Source: Novosphingobium sp. Chol11 (GTDB lineage: Bacteria; Pseudomonadota; Alphaproteobacteria; Sphingomonadales; Sphingomonadaceae). From it: a stretch of 64,000 nt of DNA. The stretch spans positions 80,109-144,108 of the forward strand of contig CAMDQO010000005.1 in assembly GCA_945906105.1 (NCBI GenBank), in the 5' to 3' direction. The translations under genes were made by a program, and so were the position numbers. The notes beneath the pieces were generated by a model. It saw only the letters and a program-made list of their open reading frames with translations. It had not been told where the DNA came from and did not search any database. Below are positions 36,514 through 45,124 of the stretch, piece by piece (the stretch's first letter is position 1; the number at the start of each line of letters is the position of its first letter).

Positions 36514-37269
36514 TCACTCCGCCGTCCAGCCGCCATCCATGCTGATGTTGCTGCCCGTGATATTGGCTGCTTCCTTGCGGCACAGAAACACCGCCATCGC
36601 GCCGATATCTTCGGGCTGGACAAAACTTTTGGTCGGCTGACGCACCAGCATGACCTGCTCGATCACTTGTTCGCGCGTCATCCCGCGCGCCTTCATCGTA
36701 TCGGGAATCTGGTTCTGCACCAGCGGCGTCCAGACATAGCCGGGGCTAATGCAATTGGCAGTGGTCCCCGCCGTCGCCAGTTCGAGCGCCAGAGTTTTGG
36801 TCAGGCCCGCAAGGCCATGTTTGGCCGAAACATAGGCCGATTTGAACGGCGATGCCGTGGTCGAATGGGCCGAGGCAACATTGATGATCCGCCCCCAACC
36901 CGCCGCCTTCATATGCGGCACGGCAAGGCGGCAGCTATCAAACGCTGCCGTCAGGTTCAACGCGATGATCTTGTCCCACTTGTCGACCGGAAAGTCTTCG
37001 ATCGGCGCAACGTGCTGCATCCCGGCATTGTTGACCAGAATGTCGATGGCCCCGGCCCCCGCCATCAGCGCCTCGACGCCTGAGCGTTCAGAAAGGTCTG
37101 CGTCGATGTGAATAGCACCCAGTTCGGCGCAGAGCGCCGCGATCGCATCAGGCTCACCAAAGCCGGACAGCACCACCTCTGCCCCTTCAGCCTTCAATGC
37201 GCGGGCGACGGCAAGGCCGATGCCCGAGGTGGAACCAGTGATCAGCGCGCGCTTGCCAGCAAGAAACAT
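36514..37269 (-). CDS. SDR, 3-hydroxybutyrate dehydrogenase-like
   Basis: A 251-residue short-chain dehydrogenase. It has the NAD-binding GSTSGIG, NNAG, the catalytic Ser-Tyr-Lys (ASAHSTTAS ... YVSAKHG) and the end SGNISMDGGW-like tail. The segment SPFKSAYVSAKHGLAGLTK matches D-3-hydroxybutyrate dehydrogenase, which interconverts acetoacetate and 3-hydroxybutyrate, so polyhydroxybutyrate turnover is likely. Start is ATG 37269. It is divergent from the zinc metallopeptidase. Confidence 0.85.
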   Translation of the reverse strand: MFLAGKRALITGSTSGIGLAVARALKAEGAEVVLSGFGEPDAIAALCAELGAIHIDADLSERSGVEALMAGAGAIDILVNNAGMQHVAPIEDFPVDKWDKIIALNLTAAFDSCRLAVPHMKAAGWGRIINVASAHSTTASPFKSAYVSAKHGLAGLTKTLALELATAGTTANCISPGYVWTPLVQNQIPDTMKARGMTREQVIEQVMLVRQPTKSFVQPEDIGAMAVFLCRKEAANITGSNISMDGGWTAE

Positions 37270-37359
37270 TATCGACTCCGGGCCAATGATGGGACAGACA
37301 GAGAGCAAGCCAATGCGGTGACAGGGTCGTGCTGTCCAGTGCTTGAGGAGTCATTGAGA

Positions 37360-38259
37360 ATGCGTCTGGACGATTTTGATCCCAATGCCATCGATGTTGA
37401 CGATCAACGTGGTGGCAGCAGAGGCAGCGGCGGCGGTTTTCGCCTGCCGATGGGCGGTGGCGGCGGCAAGCTCGGCTGCGGCACGCTGATCATCATCATT
37501 ATCGCGGCGCTGGTGTTCAAGGTTGATCCCAGCCAGCTGATCGGCGGAATGCAGGGCGGCGGCTTGGGCGGTGAGACGCAGCCAACACAGGCGCAGGGCG
37601 GCAGTAGTGCAGAGGAAAGCTGCCGGATCGACGAAGGCAGCAAGCAGAGCTGCGATGCGCTGTCCTCGCTCAACAAGACCTGGCAGCCACTGCTTGAGCA
37701 GGAACGCGTGGCCTTTCGCCGTCCGCCGATCCACTTTTATTCGCAATCTGGCCAATCGGGCTGCGGCGCAGCGCAAAGCGCTATGGGGCCGTTCTATTGC
37801 CCGACCGACAACGGCATCTATCTCGACACCGATTTCTATCGCCAGATGGAAACCGAACTTGGCGCGAAAGGCCAGTTCGCGCGGTTTTACGTGATCGCCC
37901 ATGAATATGGCCACCATGTGCAGAACCTGACTGGCACTTCCGATCAGGTGCGCGCGCTACAGGAACGCAACCCCGCCGCTGCCAACCGGCTTTCGGTGCG
38001 GCTGGAATTGCAGGCCGATTGCTATGCCGGACTGTGGGCGGCGAAAAACAGCAACCTGCTCGATCCGGGTGACATGGAAAGCGGGCTCAACGCTGCCAGC
38101 TCTATCGGTGATGACAAGCTGATGCAGAGCGCCGGTCGCCGCGCTGATGAAGCCGCTTTCACCCACGGCAGCAGCGCCCAGCGCAAACAATGGCTGCGCA
38201 CCGGGCTGGAAAGCGGAACAATTGCCGCCTGTGATACGTTTGCTGATCTCAGGCGCTAG
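37360..38259 (+). CDS. Neutral zinc metallopeptidase (YpfJ/KPN_02809 family)
   Basis: A 299-residue membrane protein. A Gly-rich cytoplasmic tail (RGGSRGSGGG) leads into one transmembrane helix (about 39-55), then a lumenal domain with the zinc motif HEYGHH and a downstream glutamate in ELQADCYAG. This is the YpfJ/zinc_metallopeptidase family of unknown substrate. ATG 37360 is preferred over an upstream frame start because it gives the family beginning RLDDFDPNAIDVDDQRG. Confidence 0.9.
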   Translation: MRLDDFDPNAIDVDDQRGGSRGSGGGFRLPMGGGGGKLGCGTLIIIIIAALVFKVDPSQLIGGMQGGGLGGETQPTQAQGGSSAEESCRIDEGSKQSCDALSSLNKTWQPLLEQERVAFRRPPIHFYSQSGQSGCGAAQSAMGPFYCPTDNGIYLDTDFYRQMETELGAKGQFARFYVIAHEYGHHVQNLTGTSDQVRALQERNPAAANRLSVRLELQADCYAGLWAAKNSNLLDPGDMESGLNAASSIGDDKLMQSAGRRADEAAFTHGSSAQRKQWLRTGLESGTIAACDTFADLRR

Positions 38260-38317
38260 GTAATTTGCCGAATCATTCGATTGGGGCATTGCAGGGGGCA
38301 TATTCAGGAGGTTTTCC

Positions 38318-38932
38318 TTGCGCATTTTCATTCGTTTCTTGCTCCCTGCACTGGTGCTGGCCAGCATGGCTTCGCCCAGCATCGCTGCAAAAGATCCAGC
38401 CAAGAACGCCGAGCCTGACAAGCCGATGAATGATCGCGATGTTAGCGCCAGCGATGTCGCGACGACGCCATTGTCCGACCTTAACCTCAGGAAGGGTGAA
38501 ATTCCCGCCTTGCTGATCACGGCTCAGGACAAACCCTATGACCTGACCGGCATCAGCCGCTGCCCGCAATTCGCCGCTGCGATTGGCGAGCTTGACGCCG
38601 TGCTGGGTGAGGACATTGATGTTGCCGTGGCGAAGAACAACCGCACCAGCGCGGGCAAGGTGGCGCAATCGGTGGTCGGTGCCTTCATCCCGTTTCGCGG
38701 CGTGATCCGCGAAGTTTCGGGTGCCAATGCCCAGGACCGCAAGGTGCAGACGGCGATCTATGCGGGCAGCGTGCGCCGCGCCTTCCTCAAAGGCGTGGGC
38801 CAGCAGCGTGGCTGCCGCTATCCGGCGCGTTCGGCAACGGCCCAGATCATCGCGGAGCAACAGGCGCTGGCATCAGGCAAACCACTGCCAACGCCCGCTG
38901 CCAAGAAGCGCAAAGCCAAACGCCGCCATTGA
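38318..38932 (+). CDS. Exported protein of unknown function
   Basis: A 204-residue protein with a clear signal peptide (RIFIRFLLPALVLASMASPS; cleavage near IAA). No family is recognised. The middle (GISRCPQFAAAIGELDAVLGEDIDVAVAK) and the basic C-terminus (KKRKAKRRH) are notable. Start is TTG 38318 with a strong AGGAGG ribosome site 5-6 bp before it. It follows the zinc metallopeptidase by 58 bp. Confidence 0.75.
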   Translation: MRIFIRFLLPALVLASMASPSIAAKDPAKNAEPDKPMNDRDVSASDVATTPLSDLNLRKGEIPALLITAQDKPYDLTGISRCPQFAAAIGELDAVLGEDIDVAVAKNNRTSAGKVAQSVVGAFIPFRGVIREVSGANAQDRKVQTAIYAGSVRRAFLKGVGQQRGCRYPARSATAQIIAEQQALASGKPLPTPAAKKRKAKRRH

Positions 38933-38963
38933 GATCGCGGCAATTGGACGCTAGCGCATACCG

Positions 38964-40112
38964 ATGCGCCTCTCTGACTGCCACAACATCGACGATTTCC
39001 GCAAACTCGCCCGCCAGCGCCTGCCATGGCCGGTGTTCGACTATATCGACGGCGCGGCCGATGATGAGCTGACCAAGGTGCGCAATACTGCCGCCTTTGC
39101 CGACTGCGATCTGGTGCCTGATGTGCTGGCTGGCGTGGCGGACATCGACACCTCGGTAACGATCATGGGCCGCAAATCTGCCCTCCCGCTGATCCTTTCC
39201 CCCACTGCATTGCAACGCATCTTCCACTGGCAGGGCGAGCGGGCGGTGGCGCGCGCGGCGGAAAAGTTCGGACTGTGGTTCGGCATCTCCAGCCTTGGCA
39301 CGGTGAGCATCGAAGAGATCGGCGAACTGGTTTCCAGCCCCAAGCTGTTCCAGCTCTATGTCCACAAGGATCAGGGGCTCAACCGCAGCATGATCGAGCG
39401 CTGTCAGGCGGCGAAGTTCGATGCCATCGCGCTCACCGTCGACACCATTGTTTCGGGCAAGCGTGAGCGCTGTGCGCGCAGCGGGTTCACATCACCGCCA
39501 AAGTTCACGCCAAGCTCGGCGCTGTCCTATGCGATCAAGCCACGCTGGGCGCTGGACTATGTTTTCCGCGAGAAGTTTCGCCTGCCGCAACTCGATGGCC
39601 ATGTCAGCAAGGGCGCCGGCGAGGCGGTCTCGATAGCCAGCTACTTCAACACCATGCTCGATCCCAGCATGAACTGGCAGACCGCCGAGACGATCCGCAA
39701 GGACTGGGGCGGCACCTTCTGCCTCAAGGGCGTGATGAGCGTCGCCGACGCGCGCCGTGCCGTGGAAATCGGGGCTGACGCGATCATGGTCTCCAACCAC
39801 GGCGGCCGCCAGCTTGACGGCAGCCGCTCCCCCTTTGACCAGCTGCGCGAGATCACGGACGCGGTCGGCGGCGAGATCGAAATCATCTGCGACGGCGGCG
39901 TGCGGCGCGGAACCCACGTGATGAAAGCTCTGGCCGCCGGGGCAGACTGCGCCTCGGGCGGGCGGCTGTATCTCTATGCGCTGGCCGCCGCCGGACAAGC
40001 AGGCGTCGAACGCGCGCTCGAAATCATGCAGGATGAAATCACCCGCGGCATGAAGCTGATGGGGGTCAAAAGCGTGGCCGAACTGAACCGCGACCGGCTG
40101 CGCTGGCGTTAA
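38964..40112 (+). CDS. lldD: FMN-dependent alpha-hydroxy-acid dehydrogenase (L-lactate type)
   Basis: A 382-residue flavoenzyme of the LldD/glycolate oxidase family. It has the FDYIDGAADDE start, the FMN-binding segments and the catalytic SNHGGRQLDGS motif with the active-site histidine and arginine. It oxidises an L-2-hydroxy acid and feeds electrons to quinones. L-lactate is most likely by similarity, but mandelate or glycolate are possible. A palindrome separates it from the convergent creD. Confidence 0.85.
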   Translation: MRLSDCHNIDDFRKLARQRLPWPVFDYIDGAADDELTKVRNTAAFADCDLVPDVLAGVADIDTSVTIMGRKSALPLILSPTALQRIFHWQGERAVARAAEKFGLWFGISSLGTVSIEEIGELVSSPKLFQLYVHKDQGLNRSMIERCQAAKFDAIALTVDTIVSGKRERCARSGFTSPPKFTPSSALSYAIKPRWALDYVFREKFRLPQLDGHVSKGAGEAVSIASYFNTMLDPSMNWQTAETIRKDWGGTFCLKGVMSVADARRAVEIGADAIMVSNHGGRQLDGSRSPFDQLREITDAVGGEIEIICDGGVRRGTHVMKALAAGADCASGGRLYLYALAAAGQAGVERALEIMQDEITRGMKLMGVKSVAELNRDRLRWR

Positions 40113-40158
40113 CGCGCTGCGTTACTCTCTCCCCTTCAGGGCAAATTGTGAATCACTT

Positions 40159-40279
40159 CGATCCTCCCCCTGTGGGGGAGGTGCCGCAGTGTAACGGAGG
40201 CGGAGGGGTATCCACGCCAGCGTTGTCACCCCTCCGTCAGCCCAAGAGGGCTGCCACCTCCCCTTCCAGGGGAGGATCG
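40159..40279. repeat. CCTCCCC-type palindromic repeat, family D
   Basis: The outer arms CGATCCTCCCC (40159-40169) and its complement (40269-40279) are perfect. GGGGGAGGTG / CACCTCCCC and CGGAGGGGT / ACCCCTCCG pairs extend the stem. It sits between the convergent lldD and creD genes and could shape the ends of both transcripts; no T-tract follows, so it is not a classical terminator. Confidence 0.88.
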
Positions 40280-40318
40280 TGTGGGTCAGGTTTTGCGCAC
40301 GAAAAGAGAAGAGGGCTA

Positions 40319-41761
40319 TTACACCTCAACCTCCCGCTTACCCACCGCACCCCAATCGACCTTGCGGGTGGCATACATCACCCCGGCCAGCGCCACGAAG
40401 AGCAGCAGCGAACCGATCACCAGCGACCATGCCTCAAGGTTGAGCAATACGAACAGCAGCGCATAAAGCCCGATCAGCAGCGCGCCAACAAACCGCCCAC
40501 GCCGCCACGAGTTTAGCACCGCCGCGCTATAGCTCGAGAGCAGACCGATAATTGCCGCAGAGGCGAGCAAGTATGCCCCGGTGAAGCCAATCACTTCGGA
40601 AAAGGCCAGCAGCAGCACGAAGAACAGCACCAGCCCGGCCCCGGTCAGCAGATATTCCGCCGCCGCCACCCTTGCGCCACCGACGACATCGAACAGCAGG
40701 AAGGCGAGGAAGGTGAAGCCGATGAACAGAAAGCCGTATTTCACCGAGCGATCGACCTTGGAGTACAGGTTCACCGGCTCGATCAGGCTGACGGTCAACG
40801 CCAGACTCGATCCGCTGATCACTTCATTCGCGCCGCCAGCCGAGACATTGTCAGAACTGGTGGCGGATTCAGCGGCCATCATGCGCGACGATCTATAGCT
40901 CTCATCACCGAACGACGGCACGCCGTAATCCTCCATGCCGACCGGCGGCTGGCCAAGCGCCAGCTTGTCGACATTGTAGTGCGCGGTGAAGCCTTTGTCC
41001 GAAATCTGCGGCTTTTCGGGCAGGAAGGCACCGTTGAAACTGGGGCTGGCCCATGCCGAATTGACCTGCCAGTTGGTCGATCCGCCGCGCGGCACGAGGC
41101 TGATCGAGCGTGATCCGCGCAGGCCGAAGGCGTAATCGACCGCCAGTTCGCCCTGCCCATCCCAGTTCAGAAAGGCGAAGAAGCCCTGCCCGCCAGATGC
41201 CCCCGGCCCCTTGCCCGGTTGGACACCTAGCGGCGTGCCATTGGCGGTGAGCGTGCCGCCCGTCGTGAGTCCGCGCGCGTCCGAGGCACCGACCCGCAGC
41301 TCAGCCCGGTCCCACATCAGCCGTTCTCGGGTGACGCCAAAGCGCGCCAGATCGGCAGGCAGGGCAAATTTCGCCGTGCCCTTGATCTGCGCGGTGAACA
41401 GCACCGAGCGATAGATCGACTTGCGGCGTTCCTCGGGATCAACCTTGGTCGCCACCTTGTTTTCAACCGGTGAGATGTAGAACAGCTTTTCCACCTCGAC
41501 CACCCGGCTGACCTGCCTGCCATCAACGGTTTCATTCTGTGTCTGAGTGGTGCGGAAAGGCACGACAATCAGCGGACCGGAAAGCACTTGCGGGCCGCCC
41601 CAGCCAGCGTTGATCGCAGCTTGCGCGGTGCCGGCCTGCTCCTGCCGATCATAGACCAGGGCATAGATCAGCATCAGCGGGACAATCAGCACCATGCCGA
41701 TCAGCGCCACGAACAGCAGCTTGATCCCCGGCGAACGTTCCCTGCGTGCTTCTTCAGCCAT
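40319..41761 (-). CDS. creD: CreD family inner membrane protein
   Basis: A 480-residue protein. One N-terminal transmembrane helix (about 14-36) is followed by a large periplasmic beta-rich domain and then five or six helices at the C-terminus (FLFIGFTFLAFLLFDVVGG ...). This is the CreD layout; in enterobacteria CreBC controls it and it affects envelope and beta-lactam responses. ATG 41761 has a GAGAGGGACAGG ribosome site; an upstream TTG at 41782 is possible. It lies downstream of the M56/BlaI pair. Confidence 0.88.
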   Translation of the reverse strand: MAEEARRERSPGIKLLFVALIGMVLIVPLMLIYALVYDRQEQAGTAQAAINAGWGGPQVLSGPLIVVPFRTTQTQNETVDGRQVSRVVEVEKLFYISPVENKVATKVDPEERRKSIYRSVLFTAQIKGTAKFALPADLARFGVTRERLMWDRAELRVGASDARGLTTGGTLTANGTPLGVQPGKGPGASGGQGFFAFLNWDGQGELAVDYAFGLRGSRSISLVPRGGSTNWQVNSAWASPSFNGAFLPEKPQISDKGFTAHYNVDKLALGQPPVGMEDYGVPSFGDESYRSSRMMAAESATSSDNVSAGGANEVISGSSLALTVSLIEPVNLYSKVDRSVKYGFLFIGFTFLAFLLFDVVGGARVAAAEYLLTGAGLVLFFVLLLAFSEVIGFTGAYLLASAAIIGLLSSYSAAVLNSWRRGRFVGALLIGLYALLFVLLNLEAWSLVIGSLLLFVALAGVMYATRKVDWGAVGKREVEV

Positions 41762-41863
41762 GGCCCTGTCCCTCTCACTCAATAGCGGGCGATCCTAGCG
41801 TGCTGTGCTCCACTGGATAGCCCCATAATCACGGCAGTCCGGCAAAATTTCTGAACACGACAA

Positions 41864-41891
41864 CGGCGAGGGCGTTGCAACACCCTCGCCG
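41864..41891 (-). terminator. Hairpin after the M56 peptidase gene
   Basis: A perfect 9-bp stem (41864-41872 with 41883-41891) encloses a 10-base loop. It lies 24 bp past the M56 stop in the direction of transcription, before creD. A weak T-rich run follows, so it may be an attenuator or a terminator. It would partly separate creD from the blaI/M56 operon. Confidence 0.5.
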
Positions 41892-41914
41892 CAGATTCAA
41901 AGCACCGGGGGGAC

Positions 41915-43444
41915 TTATCCGGCCTTTGAAAGATCGGTGATTTCGGCATCAAGCTCCTTGAGAACCTGAGCGCGCACTTCGGGCGAGAGGTTCTGGTTTT
42001 TGGCGATGCTCTCGCGCGCCCGGCGAATGCTTTCGAGTGCATTTGCAGAATCATGCGCCCGTGCGCAAATCTTGACTCTGACGATCTTGCGCTTGCTTCC
42101 GTCGGGCATGACAGTCTCGGTTGCCGTCGGGCTTCCCTTGTCGGCACAGGCCATGGCTCCGTCCGCAAAGGCAAAGGCCTGTGCATGGTCTGATTTGCCA
42201 TCACTGGAATGGATGATGATCTTCCGAACTTCCTTGCGGGTTCCATCTGGGGGAGTTGGTGTGTCCGGGCCGCTCATAATCACCACTGAACCATGCTTGT
42301 CGAGTTCGGCCAGCTTCGCCTCCATCTGCGCATCGGTCATGTCTTCATCGCTGGTGATGGTGATCGTCTTGCCATCGCGGGTCAGTGTGCGGGTCTTCAA
42401 CTTCGCCGGATCGCCGGTGCTGTCTTTGTGCTTGATGATGACCACGCGCTTCTCGATATGCTTGCCATCATGAGCAGCGGGAGCCACTGGCGCTGCAGGA
42501 GCGGCGGGTGCAGCGGGTGCAGCGGACACTTCCTGCGCGGCGTAACCAAAGGTGGCGGTAAGCGGCAGCGCCAGCGCGGCACCAATCAGCAGTCCTTTGC
42601 CGATCAGGCGGCGGCTCTGGGTGGGTTCAGGCATAGTCAGGCTCCTCAAGCGGTGAATGATCGATTTTTCGCCCAACATCGGGCAGGCCATGGGGGCAGC
42701 GAGTGACAGCCGCGGGCTGCTGGCAAGATCAGCGATCAGACGGCCATAATCGGCACGTTTGGCCCCCGACTGCCCGGCCAGTACGCGGGCATCGCAGGCG
42801 GCTTCCTGATCACGGCGCATGGCGCGCCAACCGGCCCAGGCCAGCGGGTTGAACCAATGCAGCGCCAGCAGCGGCTGCGCGACGATATTGGCGAGCAAAT
42901 CGTTCCCGGCATGATGCGCCAGCTCATGCGCCAGCGCGAGATCACGCGCCGTGCGATCAGGCCAGGCCATGAAGCCCGGCGGTAGCGCCACCACCTTGTC
43001 GAACACGCCAAAGGCCACCGGCTGGCTCGCCTCAGGGGATTCGATCAGCCGCACCTTACCAGCTTCCCCAACCGGCCGAGCATCGGTGAGCAAGCGCGCG
43101 CGCATTGCCCGGTAAGTGATAATCCGAATGCCTAGAAACACGAGCGCTCCGGCCAGCCACAGCATCAGGCCGATCTCGCCCCAGCTCAACAGCGGCGCGG
43201 CAGCAGGTGCTTCATCAGCAATCAGCAGCACGGTTTGCGTGGGCATGGCAACGGCTGCCTCTTGCACCGGCGCCATGCTGGCGGGGAGCTGAATCGGCGG
43301 TAATATCACCCGCAACAGCGGCAGCGCCCAGAGTGCATAGGCGGCCTGCGCACCGAACAGTCGAGCAATGGGTCGGCGCAAGACCAGAACAGCCAGAATC
43401 AACAGTCCGGTCATGGTCAGCGTATCGGTGAGCCAGAGGGTCAT
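41915..43444 (-). CDS. BlaR1/MecR1-like M56 metallopeptidase receptor
   Basis: A 509-residue protein. Several membrane helices (about 10-22, 32-50, 90-107 and a later one near 282-302) surround the zinc motif AHELAHH (H173-H177) with the following RRDQEAACDARVL. A low-complexity Ala/Pro linker (about 308-325) leads to a C-terminal domain of about 180 residues that lacks the SxxK/SxN/KTG motifs of penicillin-binding sensors. It probably cleaves or signals to the adjacent BlaI-type repressor. The signal it senses is unknown. Confidence 0.88.
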   Translation of the reverse strand: MTLWLTDTLTMTGLLILAVLVLRRPIARLFGAQAAYALWALPLLRVILPPIQLPASMAPVQEAAVAMPTQTVLLIADEAPAAAPLLSWGEIGLMLWLAGALVFLGIRIITYRAMRARLLTDARPVGEAGKVRLIESPEASQPVAFGVFDKVVALPPGFMAWPDRTARDLALAHELAHHAGNDLLANIVAQPLLALHWFNPLAWAGWRAMRRDQEAACDARVLAGQSGAKRADYGRLIADLASSPRLSLAAPMACPMLGEKSIIHRLRSLTMPEPTQSRRLIGKGLLIGAALALPLTATFGYAAQEVSAAPAAPAAPAAPVAPAAHDGKHIEKRVVIIKHKDSTGDPAKLKTRTLTRDGKTITITSDEDMTDAQMEAKLAELDKHGSVVIMSGPDTPTPPDGTRKEVRKIIIHSSDGKSDHAQAFAFADGAMACADKGSPTATETVMPDGSKRKIVRVKICARAHDSANALESIRRARESIAKNQNLSPEVRAQVLKELDAEITDLSKAG

Positions 43445-43842
43445 TGCTTTAGCTCCTTCAGCAGCGCCTCGATCTCGGCAATGTCGGCGGATGTCAGCGC
43501 CTCGGCTTCGGCGAGATGGGCAAACAGTGGCGCGGCGCGGCCACCAAACAGCCGATCGACCAGCCGCTTGGATTCGCCGCCCAGGTAATCGGTGCGCGCG
43601 ATCAGGGGGGTGTAAAGGAACCGGCGACCTTCGGGCTCGGTGGCAATCGCCTGTTTGGCGACCAGCCGTGATAGCAGCGTCTTCACCGTCGCCAGTCCCC
43701 AGCCGCGCTCGCGGCCCACAGCATGAGCAACAGCGGTTGCGGAGAGCGGAGCACGCGCCCACAGCACTTCCATCACCGCGTGTTCAGCTTCGGTAATCCG
43801 CTCCCCGGTGTCAGGTCCAATATCTGGCTCCGCCTCGGCCAC
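43441..43842 (-). CDS. BlaI/MecI/CopY family transcriptional repressor
   Basis: A 133-residue repressor with the BlaI winged helix-turn-helix (ITEAEHAVMEVLWARAPLSATAVAHAVG ... GWGLATVKTLLSRLVAKQAI). BlaI proteins bind TAC-N4-GTA operators and are cleaved by M56 peptidases. Start is GTG 43842 with a GAGGAGG ribosome site. Its stop overlaps the M56 gene by 4 bp (ATGA). A matching operator lies just upstream at 43858-43889. Confidence 0.92.
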   Translation of the reverse strand: MAEAEPDIGPDTGERITEAEHAVMEVLWARAPLSATAVAHAVGRERGWGLATVKTLLSRLVAKQAIATEPEGRRFLYTPLIARTDYLGGESKRLVDRLFGGRAAPLFAHLAEAEALTSADIAEIEALLKELKQ

Positions 43843-43857
43843 ACCCTGCCTCCTCTC

Positions 43858-43889
43858 GTTTACACACGTAATCGACTACGATTGTAAAC
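43858..43889. promoter_or_regulatory. Double BlaI-type operator
   Basis: A 32-bp near-palindrome with outer arms GTTTACA and TGTAAAC contains two TAC-N4-GTA dyads: TTAC-ACAC-GTAA at 43860-43871 and TAC-GATT-GTA at 43877-43886. This is the BlaI/MecI half-site form. It ends about 16 bp before the blaI GTG start, in the gap after the LLM gene, and is the probable autoregulatory site. Confidence 0.75.
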
Positions 43890-43912
43890 ATGAAGGCCAG
43901 ATGAACGAATAT

Positions 43913-44971
43913 TCACCCCTTCAGATGTGGCAGAACCTTGTCGGCGAACAACTTGAGCTGCCCGTAAACCATCTCGTAAGGCAGTCCGCCGAAGCTGAAA
44001 TTGGCCAGCATTTCGTAATCGCCGACCATTTCCTTGCGGAGATTGTGGTGTGCAACAATCTCTTCGGGTGTGCCGATCATGTTGCCGCCGACATAGTCGG
44101 TATAGGCCTTGTGCGGACCTCCGGCGGCCTCTGCTGCGCGGCCCATATATTCATAGGTCGAATAGCTGGGCAGGTTTTTGAAGTGGTCGGACATGAATTC
44201 GTAATGGTTCGCCACCGTCTCGAACATACGGCTGAAATACTTATCAGTGCGGCGGCCTACTTCGGCCTTGTCATTATGGACCAGCACGAAATCGGAGATG
44301 ATGAACGGCGGCGGTTTGCGGTGGTGGATTTCCTCGAACTTGGCACGGTAGGAATTGATCTCGGGAATGGCGTTGCGCCAGTCACCCTGGCTGAAGCGCA
44401 GCGCCTGAGTGCCAAGCCGGGCGGAAACCTCAACCGATGAGGGCGACATTGTCACCTGCACGACGCGGTCCTTGAAGCTTTTGAACGGGCGCGGGCGGAT
44501 CTCAGTACGCGGGATCTTGTACCACTTGCCATCGGCCTCAACGATCCCAGTCTCCAGACCTGCGATAATAATCTCGGCCGCCTCGTCAAACATCTCGCGG
44601 CTGTCAGCCAGTTCGACCCCGAACGAGCGAAACTCACGCCGTGCCGCGCCGCGTCCCATGCCAAGGATCAGGCGCCCACCCGACAGCGCATCAAGCTGCA
44701 GCGCCTGTTCCACTACGCGCAGCGGATTGTTCCATGGCAGGATCACCGCGCCGGTAATCAGCTCGATTGTGCTGGTCTGCGACGCGACGTAGGAAAGCAT
44801 GCCGAAAGGATCCGGGCAGGCGGCATAGTCGGTAAAATGATGCTCGACCGGCCCAACATAATCGAAACCCATCGCCTCGGCCTCGACCGCCAGTTTCGTC
44901 TCGCGCAGGAAAAACTCGTGATCGGGGGTGCCATCAAGGTTTTGAAAACCGAGGTGCATGCCAACGCGCAT
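43913..44971 (-). CDS. LLM class flavin-dependent oxidoreductase
   Basis: A 352-residue luciferase-like monooxygenase. It has the TIM-barrel beginning RVGMHLGFQN, the EHHFTDYAACPDP loop, LITGAVILPWNNPLRVVEQ and GRLILGMGRG, all typical of the family. It uses reduced flavin; the substrate is unknown. ATG 44971 has an AAAGGA ribosome site. It is followed by the BlaI operator and blaI on the same strand, so read-through is possible. Confidence 0.88.
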   Translation of the reverse strand: MRVGMHLGFQNLDGTPDHEFFLRETKLAVEAEAMGFDYVGPVEHHFTDYAACPDPFGMLSYVASQTSTIELITGAVILPWNNPLRVVEQALQLDALSGGRLILGMGRGAARREFRSFGVELADSREMFDEAAEIIIAGLETGIVEADGKWYKIPRTEIRPRPFKSFKDRVVQVTMSPSSVEVSARLGTQALRFSQGDWRNAIPEINSYRAKFEEIHHRKPPPFIISDFVLVHNDKAEVGRRTDKYFSRMFETVANHYEFMSDHFKNLPSYSTYEYMGRAAEAAGGPHKAYTDYVGGNMIGTPEEIVAHHNLRKEMVGDYEMLANFSFGGLPYEMVYGQLKLFADKVLPHLKG

Positions 44972-45124
44972 TTTGGTGTCCTTTCCCATGCGGCGAATCG
45001 TTGCCACATCGCCTTGCCTGGACAGATAATGTCACCTCAACCGTTTCAATAGCAAGCGGCTATTTTTCAGCTGCATGGAATTTGTCATGGCCCGGCCTTT
45101 GCGCCGATATCGCCATGCGCCGGA

